From Coprobacillus cateniformis (GTDB lineage: Bacteria > Bacillota_I > Bacilli_A > Erysipelotrichales > Coprobacillaceae), in assembly GCF_009767585.1 (NCBI RefSeq), contig NZ_WSNW01000001.1, forward strand, positions 2,688,041 through 2,752,040: 64,000 bases of DNA. Reading direction: 5' to 3'. Positions 26,359 to 34,509 of the stretch are shown piece by piece (within the stretch, counting starts at the first letter, position 1; each line of letters opens with the position of its first letter). The translations under genes were made by a program, and so were the position numbers. A model generated the notes under the pieces. The model did no database searches and had not been told where the DNA came from. It saw only the letters and a program-made list of their open reading frames with translations.

Positions 26359-27151
26359 AACCTAATAGCATTCTGTCATTAACAAACTCTTCACCAATTG
26401 CTTCTTCAAACTTCTTTAATAAATCAGCAACTTCTAAGTTTTTCTTTTCTTCACCTTTTACATCATAAATAATATGACCATCATACATCATAATTAATCG
26501 ATTCCCAATATCAATTGCATCTTTCATATTATGTGTGACCATTAAAGTTGTTAAGTTTTGCTCTGTCACAATTTTATTTGTAATCGCTAATACTTTTGCA
26601 CTTGTGGCTGGATCTAAGGCAGCAGTATGTTCATCTAACAAGAGAAGTTTAGGTTGGTTAAGAGTCGCCATAAGAAGTGTCAATGCTTGTCTTTGTCCAC
26701 CTGATAATAAGCCAACTTTACTTGTGAGACGTTCTTCAAGTCCCAATCCAAGAGATTTTACTGCCTCAAAGTATTTTTCTTTCTCGCTTTTTGTAACACC
26801 CCATCTTAAAGTTCGCCTCTGTCCTCGACGAGCAGCCATTGCTAAGTTTTCAATAATTTGCATATCTGCAGCAGTTCCCATCATAGGATCCTGAAATACA
26901 CGACCAATTGATTTCGCACGCTCAAACTCTGCATCGAGTGAAATATCTTTACCATCTAATGTGATAATACCACAATCAATAGGATAAACACCTGCAATCA
27001 TATTGAGCATAGTGCTTTTACCTGCTCCATTTCCACCAATAACAGTAACAAAGTCGCCTTCTTCAAGAATTAAATCTATTTTTTTGAGGACACATTTTTC
27101 ATTTGGAGTCCCAACATTGAATGATTTTGTGACTTTTTCTAATTTAAGCAT
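26357..27151 (-). CDS. ABC transporter ATP-binding protein (TrpZ-like importer family)
   Basis: 264 aa. Walker A GGNGAGKST (residues 38-46), Q-loop GRVFQDPMMGT, signature LSGGQRQAL (about 149), Walker B LLLLDEHTAALD (about 170) and the switch His in VTHNM. It powers the importer with the permease and lipoprotein encoded next to it. It overlaps the permease gene by 8 nt. In the PF04392-type systems the closest described relatives are predicted amino-acid importers. Confidence 0.9.
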   Translation of the reverse strand: MLKLEKVTKSFNVGTPNEKCVLKKIDLILEEGDFVTVIGGNGAGKSTMLNMIAGVYPIDCGIITLDGKDISLDAEFERAKSIGRVFQDPMMGTAADMQIIENLAMAARRGQRRTLRWGVTKSEKEKYFEAVKSLGLGLEERLTSKVGLLSGGQRQALTLLMATLNQPKLLLLDEHTAALDPATSAKVLAITNKIVTEQNLTTLMVTHNMKDAIDIGNRLIMMYDGHIIYDVKGEEKKNLEVADLLKKFEEAIGEEFVNDRMLLG

Positions 27152-28070
27152 TGTTGTTGAGCTCCTTTCCAGTTAGTTTTTTGTACATTGATACACGTTT
27201 TCTTCTATCAAGTATAACTGGGACTGTTAAAGCAATAGCAACAATTAAAGCAGTTAATAGTTTTAGGTCATCAGTATTCAATCCCATTTGCAATACAATT
27301 GCGACAATAATACGATATATAATTGAACCTACGACAATAGAAACTAAACGTAACTTAAATCCTGCTTTTTTTCCAAATACAACTTCACCTATGACAATAG
27401 ATGCAAGACCAATGACAATAGCACCAGTCCCCATTTTGACATCAGCAACGCTTTGCTGTTGAGTGACAAGTGCGCCACTCATCGCAACCAATCCATTACT
27501 TAACATTAGTCCAAACAATTTTGTCGTATCTGTATTAACCCCACTTGCTCTCACCATATTTTCATTATTACCAGTTGCTCTTAAACAAGAACCAAATTCA
27601 GTCCCTAAGAACCAGTAGATTCCTAAAACCACCAATCCACTACAAATAAGACCAATAATGATGGTAATCCAATTTGGAGTCATATTTATCAATTGAGCAA
27701 AATCTTTAAATAAAGTAGATGACTGCATTAATGGGATATTACTTTTACCCATAATTCTTAAATTAATTGAATACAAGGCAAGTTGAGTTAAAATTCCAGC
27801 AAGAATAGCAGGCATTTTACATTTGGTATGCAAAAATCCTGTGATAAATCCAGCAGCAAAGCCAGATAAAGTTGCTAATATAATTGCAATCAGTGGATGA
27901 ATACCATTAATGATAGAAATTGCACAAACAGCCCCACCAGTTGCAAAGCTGCCATCAACTGATAAATCAGCAATATCTAAGACACGAAATGTCAAATAAA
28001 TTCCCAGTGCCATAATACCCCAAAGAATTCCTTGACCAATAGCACCTTGTAACGATAATAATATACTCAT
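27144..28070 (-). CDS. ABC transporter permease (branched-chain/TrpY-like)
   Basis: About 308 aa with eight to ten hydrophobic helices. Opens with SILLSLQGAIGQGILWGIMALGIYLTFRVLDIADLS (key element FRVLDIADLSVDG, residues 27-40), which is typical of LivH-related permeases paired with PF04392 binding proteins. The ATG at 28070 lies 6 nt after AGGTG; an in-frame GTG at 28079 overlaps that SD. Middle gene of the three-gene importer operon. Confidence 0.88.
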   Translation of the reverse strand: MSILLSLQGAIGQGILWGIMALGIYLTFRVLDIADLSVDGSFATGGAVCAISIINGIHPLIAIILATLSGFAAGFITGFLHTKCKMPAILAGILTQLALYSINLRIMGKSNIPLMQSSTLFKDFAQLINMTPNWITIIIGLICSGLVVLGIYWFLGTEFGSCLRATGNNENMVRASGVNTDTTKLFGLMLSNGLVAMSGALVTQQQSVADVKMGTGAIVIGLASIVIGEVVFGKKAGFKLRLVSIVVGSIIYRIIVAIVLQMGLNTDDLKLLTALIVAIALTVPVILDRRKRVSMYKKLTGKELNNNA

Positions 28071-28079
28071 TATATACAC

Positions 28080-29063
28080 CTATTTTCCAATAAGAGTTGC
28101 ATCTAAATCAGATGGTATCTCAATACCTAATTGCTTAGCAACCTTTTCATTAATAAAATATTTACAGTCTTTTGCATCAATGAATGAAACAGCAGTGTCT
28201 TCAGGTTTAGCTTCACCTTTTAAAATGGCAAGAGCCTGTTTAGCAGCATTTTGTCCAACTGTATAATAATCCAAACTTAATGTTGCAAGTCCGCCATTTA
28301 AGCACATATTTTCTTCACCAACAATACATGGAATTTTATTTGCATTTGTTATTTGTGCGACAGTAGCCATATTGGTAGCCAATAAGTTATCTGTAGGAAT
28401 ATAAATAGCATCGTATTTACCAATCATGGATTCAGTCACTTGTTGGATAGCACTAGAATCATTTGGAACAGTGACAATAGCAGTTTCTAATCCAATTTCT
28501 TTAGCCGCCTTTTCAGCAATTTGACCTTGATAAATTGAATTGGCTTCATCACTACAATAGAAGATAGCAATCTTTTTTGCATTTGGGACAAGTTTCTTTA
28601 ATAAATCCATTTGTTCTTTAACAGGATTCATATCACTAGCACCAGTGACATTTGTTTGTGGTTTATCGTTAGATTTTACAACTCCAGCCTCTTCAAAATT
28701 TGTCACAGCAGCCCCAATAACAGGAATAGTATTTGTTTTATTGGCAGCGGCTTGAAGAGCATCAGTAGCAATTGCATAAATTAAATCATCACCATCATTG
28801 ACAAACTTTTCTGCAATTGTTTGACAGTTTGATGGATCACCACTAGCATTTTGAAAATCAATCTGACTTTCTTTAATTCCAGCTTCAATTAAAGTCTCTT
28901 TGAATCCTTCATACGCTTTGTCTAATGCAGGATGTTGTGCTAATTGAAGAGCTCCTATTTTTACATCAGATAATGATTTTGTTTGACTATTTTGTTCATC
29001 ATTAGAACCACATCCAGTTAATAATAATCCCAAAGCAAGCATACATACAGCTAATTTTTTCAT
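28080..29063 (-). CDS. ABC transporter substrate-binding lipoprotein (TrpX/PF04392 type)
   Basis: 327 aa. Lipoprotein signal peptide: KK followed by a hydrophobic core and LLLTGCG lipobox (Cys18), so it is anchored outside the membrane. The periplasmic-binding fold of the PF04392 family shows IGALQLAQHPALDKAYEGF (start, about 37-55) and the IPVIGAAVTNFEEAG block (about 115). IAIFYCSDEANS and IYIPTDNLLATNM also support it. Family members occur with T-box leaders for aromatic or other amino acids (TrpXYZ). Here the leader's best specifier is UUC. SD GGGGAGG. First gene of the operon. Confidence 0.88.
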   Translation of the reverse strand: MKKLAVCMLALGLLLTGCGSNDEQNSQTKSLSDVKIGALQLAQHPALDKAYEGFKETLIEAGIKESQIDFQNASGDPSNCQTIAEKFVNDGDDLIYAIATDALQAAANKTNTIPVIGAAVTNFEEAGVVKSNDKPQTNVTGASDMNPVKEQMDLLKKLVPNAKKIAIFYCSDEANSIYQGQIAEKAAKEIGLETAIVTVPNDSSAIQQVTESMIGKYDAIYIPTDNLLATNMATVAQITNANKIPCIVGEENMCLNGGLATLSLDYYTVGQNAAKQALAILKGEAKPEDTAVSFIDAKDCKYFINEKVAKQLGIEIPSDLDATLIGK

Positions 29064-29096
29064 GTTATTTCCTCCCCATTTTCTTTTATAAAAACA

Positions 29097-29340
29097 AAAA
29101 AACTCACCAATAGAGGGCGAGTTATCGCGGTACCACCTCAGTTTATTATTCCTTCGCAGAAATAACCTTAGTTAGTTAAAAACCATTCATAGTAACGTTA
29201 TGATTCCGACTACTCCTTATCAAAGTAATAACTCCGTGGTGAATTCAAAATCTTTCATCGTATGGTTTGCACCAACCACCATATCTCTATTGTCGCAAAG
29301 ACTTTTACTCTGTCACATCAATGTTTTTGTTTTTATAAAT
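29097..29340 (-). promoter_or_regulatory. T-box riboswitch of the ABC importer operon
   Basis: On the minus strand the core T-box reads GAGGTGGTACCGCG (about 29127-29140). A stem I bears the apical GGTTGGTGC element, and the lower helix AGAGTAA / TTACTTT closes it. A terminator follows: AACTC ... GAGTT then TTTTTTT (about 29097-29123). The best specifier candidate is UUC (Phe; 29241-29243), preceded by GAA and followed by A. A Trp UGG codon is not present at that position. This predicts induction of the importer when the cognate amino acid, probably phenylalanine, is short. Confidence 0.88.
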
Positions 29341-29351
29341 GTATATGTCCT

Positions 29352-29380
29352 ATGATAAATGACTATACAGGCTTTGTCAA
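29352..29380 (-). promoter_or_regulatory. Promoter of the T-box / ABC importer transcript
   Basis: Minus strand: TTGACA (29375-29380) and TATCAT (29352-29357) with a 17-bp spacer, upstream of stem I. Confidence 0.75.
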
Positions 29381-29459
29381 TACAAATATGATTCAATATT
29401 TAAAAAATAAATTCTATAATTAGGAAAATACAGATTTATAAAAAAATGTTTCTAAAAAT

Positions 29460-29492
29460 CATAAAAGAAGAGTGCAAACTCTTCTTTTATGA
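29460..29492 (-). terminator. Terminator after the ZIP transporter
   Basis: Stem ATAAAAGAAGAGT / ACTCTTCTTTTAT with a 4-nt loop; the stop codon lies inside the 5' arm. Symmetric, so possibly bidirectional. Confidence 0.8.
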
Positions 29493-30275
29493 CAACATAA
29501 TATCCAAAACCATCATCACTAAAAAACCACACATACAGGAAATAGCTCCAATATCTATCTGATTCTTGCATGACGCCTCTGGTATCATATCTTCAACACA
29601 GACAAACAACATGGCACCTGCTGCAAAACTAAGTGCAAAGGGTAAGATATTATTAATTGTTGTTGCAAAGATGTAGCCAAGTATTGCTGAAGGAATTTCA
29701 ATAATTCCAGAAAATTGACCATACATCATAGCAACAAATTTACTTTTTCCATATTGGTGCATAGGTAAGGATATGGCAGTTCCTTCTGGAAAGTTTTGTA
29801 TTCCTATTCCAATTGATAGAATTAATGCTGGTATAATATCATGCTGTGCACATGCAAAAGCCACACCAACAGCTAAACCTTCAGGAATATTATGCAATGT
29901 CATTGCTAACATTAATAACTGATTTTGAGATAATTTAGCTTTGACACCTTCACGTTCATGTGACATCATATGTTCATGAGGAAGTAATTTATCACATAGT
30001 GTCAAGAAAAGAACCCCACAGAAGAATCCGGCAGGAATAATTAATAAATACCATTTACTTAAGCCTTCTAGCAAATCCATGGCAGGAAGAATCAATGAAA
30101 AAAAAGAAGCTGCAATCATAATTCCAGCACTACTACCTAGAGCGATAGAGACAAGATGTTTATTTTCTTTATTTGTAACATAGACAAGGCTGGCGCCTAA
30201 AAAGGTAGATAGCCAGTTGAAGATAATAGCTCCAATAAAGATGAGTACAGGCATCTCTTCGAGTAATGATAACAT
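29487..30275 (-). CDS. ZIP-family metal transporter
   Basis: 262 aa with eight predicted helices and a His-containing loop (HEHMMSHEREG, about 97-107). The ZIP signatures are clear: HNIPEGLAVGV in helix 4 (about 127) and NFPEGTAISLP in helix 5 (about 160), which hold the metal-binding residues. Members import zinc or other divalent metals. Which metal is used here cannot be told. SD GAGGTGA. It is followed on the same strand by its own terminator and lies behind the antiporter gene. Confidence 0.9.
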   Translation of the reverse strand: MLSLLEEMPVLIFIGAIIFNWLSTFLGASLVYVTNKENKHLVSIALGSSAGIMIAASFFSLILPAMDLLEGLSKWYLLIIPAGFFCGVLFLTLCDKLLPHEHMMSHEREGVKAKLSQNQLLMLAMTLHNIPEGLAVGVAFACAQHDIIPALILSIGIGIQNFPEGTAISLPMHQYGKSKFVAMMYGQFSGIIEIPSAILGYIFATTINNILPFALSFAAGAMLFVCVEDMIPEASCKNQIDIGAISCMCGFLVMMVLDIMLS

Positions 30276-30317
30276 ATTTTCACCTCTTTATACATTATGC
30301 ACAAAGAGGTGTGGGTG

Positions 30318-31916
30318 TTACTTTTTACTATGGGCCATAACAATAATATCTTGATCTAATAATTGTACATCGCCAGTAGGAATCAATGTTTGGTCTTGTC
30401 GTTTGATTAAAATAATCAAAGCATGGTGTAGTTCTAAATCTTTTAAATAACAATTTAGCCAATCATTGCTTTCATCAATGAGCATTTCTGTCAATGTCAT
30501 ATGATCATCAGTTTGTGATTCAAATGCACTTAAAATCAATTCATCATCTTTTTCTATGCATCTGTCACCTTTTGGAATCATTTTTATATTATGACGTTTA
30601 ATCATAACAATACGGGTTTGTGGTGGTAAAACAATATCTTTAATAGACATATCGATCCAGGGATGATTTTCAGTCATTTTCAAATTAATAAATTGAATAT
30701 TTGTTTCTTCGCTATAGTCTGTAAAAGTTTTTAATACATTATCTTTTTCATCAATCATAGAAAGATATTTTGCAAGATAGGGCAGAAGTGTTCCTTGAAT
30801 TGCAATAGACAAAAGAACAATACAAAATACAATATGAAAAATATCATTTTTAGTATAGGCTGAAGAGACAGTTACCATAATTGCAAAAACAATAGATGTT
30901 GCTCCTCTTAAGCCAGCAAAGCTAACAAGCAGAATCTGCTGAAACGGTCTATGAAAGATTTTCATAATTAGCCAAACAGCAGCAGGTCTTGCTAAAAAAG
31001 TAATAAATAAGGCAATCCAAAGAGCATCACCTAGCAGTGAAGGAATTTGAGAAGGGAAAGCTAGGAGACCTAAAAGGAAAAAAAGAAACATTTGAAAGAG
31101 TTCTACAATACCATCAAAAAAATGCACAAGTCCCTTCTTATCTTCAATTTCAATATTTCCTAATACAATTCCAACGATATAAGCACTTATATAGCCATTA
31201 CCATTAAAATAAGATGGCAGAGCATAAGAGAGAATAGCAATAGCAACCATAATAAGAGTGGCCATTCCAGATAATTCAGACTGAAAAGAATCAAATATCT
31301 TGACTGAGATATAAGCAATAACAGCACCAAAAATCAATCCAAATACTATTTGGGAAAAAGCAATTGAGAAAATATCTTGAATACTTATATTTTGCGACAT
31401 TAAAGATAAAATAATAACTGTTAAAGTATAAGCCCAAGGGTCATTACTCCCGCTTTCTAATTCTAGTAAAGATGCACTCTTATATTTGAGATTTAACTGT
31501 TTACTACGTAAAATAGAAAATACACTTGCTGCATCTGTTGAAGATAAAACAGAACCAATTAATAAACTTTCTAACCATTCAAAATGTAATACATAATAAC
31601 AGAATAATCCTGTTGTTATAGCAGTTAATATAACCCCCAAAGAGGATAAGATAATAGAAACAGAAGCAACTTTCTTCGCTTGTTTCCAATTGGTTGTAAA
31701 ACCACCATAAAAGATAATAAATATTAATGCAACACTGCATAAATTTTCAGCAAAGTGGAAATCTTCAAAGGGAATTTTAAACAAACCATCACTCCCAAAA
31801 ATCATCCCCAATAAAATAAAGAAAAATAAGACTGGAATACCAAATTTATTTGAAAGTTGACTACATAACATACATATTATAATAACAATAGCTCCAATTA
31901 ATAAAATTGAATTCAT
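30318..31916 (-). CDS. CPA1-type K+(Na+)/H+ antiporter, NhaP2/CvrA-like
   Basis: About 532 aa. Twelve hydrophobic helices (residues 1-390), with GSVLSSTDAASVFSIL and ELESGSNDPWAYTLTV carrying the ion-binding Asp residues of the CPA family. A C-terminal TrkA_C-like cytosolic domain (about 400-530) includes VLPPQTRIVMIKR, as in potassium/proton antiporters. It would exchange monovalent cations for protons. The ATG at 31916 is preceded by AGGTGA; the track's earlier Met would add 11 unrelated residues. Confidence 0.88.
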   Translation of the reverse strand: MNSILLIGAIVIIICMLCSQLSNKFGIPVLFFFILLGMIFGSDGLFKIPFEDFHFAENLCSVALIFIIFYGGFTTNWKQAKKVASVSIILSSLGVILTAITTGLFCYYVLHFEWLESLLIGSVLSSTDAASVFSILRSKQLNLKYKSASLLELESGSNDPWAYTLTVIILSLMSQNISIQDIFSIAFSQIVFGLIFGAVIAYISVKIFDSFQSELSGMATLIMVAIAILSYALPSYFNGNGYISAYIVGIVLGNIEIEDKKGLVHFFDGIVELFQMFLFFLLGLLAFPSQIPSLLGDALWIALFITFLARPAAVWLIMKIFHRPFQQILLVSFAGLRGATSIVFAIMVTVSSAYTKNDIFHIVFCIVLLSIAIQGTLLPYLAKYLSMIDEKDNVLKTFTDYSEETNIQFINLKMTENHPWIDMSIKDIVLPPQTRIVMIKRHNIKMIPKGDRCIEKDDELILSAFESQTDDHMTLTEMLIDESNDWLNCYLKDLELHHALIILIKRQDQTLIPTGDVQLLDQDIIVMAHSKK

Positions 31917-31972
31917 GACATCACCTACCTTATAAGAATTATAACACAATCACTTTTGTAAAAAAATCGAAC

Positions 31973-32003
31973 AATGAAAAAAGCCATGTTTTCATGGCTT
32001 AAT
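31973..32003 (-). terminator. Terminator after the TPR/cold-shock gene
   Basis: Minus strand stem TAAGCCATG / CATGGCTT with a 4-nt loop, followed by TTTTT; overlaps the stop codon. Confidence 0.85.
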
Positions 32004-33246
32004 AATTAATATCTTCATATAATGTTTTTAATAAAATAGCTTTTGTTGTTGGCACTTGTTTTTTGACATCATATGTTTTCATAATGCTATATTCAACAAC
32101 ATCTCTTTTTTCAACAATTTCATCATAAATATAGTCAGCTTGTCTAAAGAATAAGTTATCTTCATCTTCTTGATAAATACTTCCAAATTCTTTATCCTTG
32201 TTGTAATAAACAACTTTGCCTTCATAACGAGTAATATATGCATCTAAATGCTCCATCAACTGATTATAGAAACGATCATAAATAGTACTGCTATCTAATT
32301 CTTTATATTCATCAGCGATTGTACAATCTGTGACATCTTGTCCAAGCTCGGCTTTCATTTTATAAATTAAAGCATTTGCTAAGGCAGCAACTTCTGGATT
32401 TTTACCATCTTTAACAATATTGAAAACTTTTTCATATAAAGAAAGTTGTTTTAGACTATATCCAGCTGTAAAGAATTTATAAATCAAATTTGTATAAGCT
32501 TCTTTTTCTTTGCCAGTATTCATGTAGAGTTGATATAAAACTTCAAATGAATCAACATTAGGGATTTTATTGCCTAAAGAAATAAATTCATTTTCAGCTT
32601 CTTCATATCTTTCTAATTGAACTAAAGAAGATGCTCTATAATATTTAACCCAATTTAAGTTGTTATAATGCCATTTGATTGGTTGTGTATAAGCCATGTT
32701 TGCAATTTCAACACAGTCTCTATAATTACCTAATTCATATAAGCATCTTACCTTAATACGATACCATTTTTCTCTTTTAGATTCATATTCTTTTCCAGCT
32801 TTATTAATAAAAGGTTCAATACTTAATGTTTTCACATCAAGTTTATCTAAAAGATCAGATAATTTTTTATAGTCAACTGGTTGTTTGTTCATAACATATT
32901 TCATTGCTTTGTTAATTGTTGCTTCTAATGGAGAATATTTTTCTTGCTTGCATAAAGAAGCAATTTCATCAACGATAGAGAAGAATAAATCTTCTTTTTC
33001 TTTGATTTGATTTTCGTCAACATTAATGAATTTATTATAAAGTGCATAACCATAGTGATTAATATAACCAGTTAATCCTTCACCAACTTGTAAAAAAGTT
33101 TTTCCTGCCTCAATAGCTTCATCATTGCGTCCTTGATTTTTTAATTCCTTAACATAATCCATAGCTTGAAAATCATTAAAAGAGCTAGGATCTTCTTCAA
33201 AACGTTTGTCGTAAATACTTAAGTCCTTTGGTTCACGTTTTTCCAC
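31999..33246 (-). CDS. TPR-like helical protein with C-terminal cold-shock-like domain
   Basis: 415 aa. Residues 1-335 are helical with repeated LY/YR/YE motifs resembling divergent tetratricopeptide repeats (RYEEAENEFISLG, NDEAIEAGKTFLQVG). Residues about 345-405 fit a cold-shock domain. The order is GKVVYYNKDKEFGSI (compare GxVKWFNxxKGFGFI), LFFRQADYI (compare VFVHFS), and VEYSIMKTYD with AILLK ending the barrel. RNP1 is altered. It could be an RNA-binding adaptor. The GTG start has GAGGTGA 7 nt upstream. Monocistronic, between a sugar regulator and an ion antiporter. No named family is recognised. Confidence 0.65.
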   Translation of the reverse strand: MEKREPKDLSIYDKRFEEDPSSFNDFQAMDYVKELKNQGRNDEAIEAGKTFLQVGEGLTGYINHYGYALYNKFINVDENQIKEKEDLFFSIVDEIASLCKQEKYSPLEATINKAMKYVMNKQPVDYKKLSDLLDKLDVKTLSIEPFINKAGKEYESKREKWYRIKVRCLYELGNYRDCVEIANMAYTQPIKWHYNNLNWVKYYRASSLVQLERYEEAENEFISLGNKIPNVDSFEVLYQLYMNTGKEKEAYTNLIYKFFTAGYSLKQLSLYEKVFNIVKDGKNPEVAALANALIYKMKAELGQDVTDCTIADEYKELDSSTIYDRFYNQLMEHLDAYITRYEGKVVYYNKDKEFGSIYQEDEDNLFFRQADYIYDEIVEKRDVVEYSIMKTYDVKKQVPTTKAILLKTLYEDINY

Positions 33247-33340
33247 GATTCATCACCTCGAGTAATATTATATCAAGAACAAGAGGTCTTGTGAAGAAAA
33301 AAAGGTAAGTTTTGAAAACGCTATACCAGGAAACTTTATA

Positions 33341-34327
33341 TTATGATAATTGATTACGGTATTCTTGAGGAGTATAACCACTGTATTCATGAAATCTTTT
33401 ATAAAATGAGGTTAAGTTATGAATGCCTACTTCTTGAGCAATTTCGTAAACAGGTAATTCCTTATTCTGAAGAAGGATCATAGCTTTTTTCATGCGTTCT
33501 TCATTAACCATTTGTTTAAATGTTTTACCAGCAAATTTTTTAATCAGTTTACTAGTATATGATGGATCATAGCCAAAATGCTGACACATTTTTTTGAGGT
33601 TTCCTTCTTGATAATGCTGATGAATATATAAAATAATCTTATCTAATAAATCTTTATTTTTAAAAGTGTTGACAGAAAGGTTTGTATTATATTGACCAAT
33701 TCTAGCAAGGTGAGTGATGAGAATCATGATGTAATTATCAATAATATCATCAGAGGATAATTGTGAATCAAAATATTCACATAGAATATTTTGAATACAA
33801 TTATGAATGAGTTGATCTTGATGTGTATAGAATAGCAAATAATGATTATGAGTGTGTTGATGATTCATGAGTTCAATCATAAACTGAGTTATCAGTTGAT
33901 CATTAGGCAATTTATTAATAAAACGATGAGAAAAGTAATTTTCATGAAGGATAATATTGACTCCAAGGTCATTTTCAGTTGTTGGAGCAACACTATGAGG
34001 AACATGTTTATCTAAAATAATAATATCACCTTGATGAAGTGTAACTGTTTCATCTTCAACAGTAATGACAAATGTGCCTGAGTAAACATATGTCATTACA
34101 ATATAGTGGAAGATATGCATAGGAACACGTCCACTTGACCTTTGATGTAATGAAATAATATGATTACGATTTTGAAATTCACGCTCATGATGAAAAATAA
34201 ACATAATATCATGATGAAATGGAACAATTGTGAATTTGTCTTTAAAATGATTGATGAGTTCCTCATCAGATGTATAACTATATGCTTTGCTAGATTTGAG
34301 TGTTTCTTCTAAAACTTGATAGTTCAT
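33341..34327 (-). CDS. AraC-family regulator with cupin sensor (type A, module 1)
   Basis: 328 aa. An N-terminal cupin-like sensor (residues 50-150: MHIFHYIVMTYVYSGTF, LHQGDIIILDKHVPHS) is followed by a two-HTH AraC domain (230-328). That domain has NLKKMCQHFGYDPSYTSKLIKK and VYEIAQEVGIHNLTSFYKRFHEYSGYTPQEYR split over the last 55 residues. Divergently placed from the EIIC-GH78 genes with about 180 bp between, so it probably regulates them in response to a sugar ligand. The Pro-Xxx-Glu-Tyr-Arg end is typical of the family. Confidence 0.9.
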   Translation of the reverse strand: MNYQVLEETLKSSKAYSYTSDEELINHFKDKFTIVPFHHDIMFIFHHEREFQNRNHIISLHQRSSGRVPMHIFHYIVMTYVYSGTFVITVEDETVTLHQGDIIILDKHVPHSVAPTTENDLGVNIILHENYFSHRFINKLPNDQLITQFMIELMNHQHTHNHYLLFYTHQDQLIHNCIQNILCEYFDSQLSSDDIIDNYIMILITHLARIGQYNTNLSVNTFKNKDLLDKIILYIHQHYQEGNLKKMCQHFGYDPSYTSKLIKKFAGKTFKQMVNEERMKKAMILLQNKELPVYEIAQEVGIHNLTSFYKRFHEYSGYTPQEYRNQLS

Positions 34328-34398
34328 AATATTTACCCCTTTTCTTTATTGTACTATAATAAGTCGAATTTTGATAGTTATAAAATCAGAATATGACA

Positions 34399-34427
34399 TT
34401 GTGAAAGAACATATCAAACTTTATAAT
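34399..34427 (+). promoter_or_regulatory. Promoter of the EIIC-GH78 operon
   Basis: TTGTGA (34399-34404) and TATAAT (34422-34427), 17-bp spacer. Leaves a leader of about 75 nt containing an inverted repeat around the SD. Confidence 0.65.
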
Positions 34428-34466
34428 AGAATTGTAATTTATGAAAAGGCCTATTCAGTTACAGTT

Positions 34467-34508
34467 AAAAGTGTAAAAAAAGAAAATAAGGAAAGGGGAA
34501 ACACTTTT
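34467..34508 (+). promoter_or_regulatory. Inverted repeat enclosing the SD of the first EIIC gene
   Basis: AAAAGTGT (34467-34474) pairs with ACACTTTT (34501-34508). The purine-rich SD (GGAAAGGGG, 34490-34498) lies in the 26-nt loop, directly before the ATG at 34510. It may modulate translation, or be chance in AT-rich DNA. Confidence 0.35.
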
Positions 34509-34509
34509 T

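Noticed and set aside
33313..33326. cre-like sequence TGAAAACGCTATAC
   Set aside because: Two end positions do not fit the consensus and it lies before the TPR gene rather than a sugar operon.
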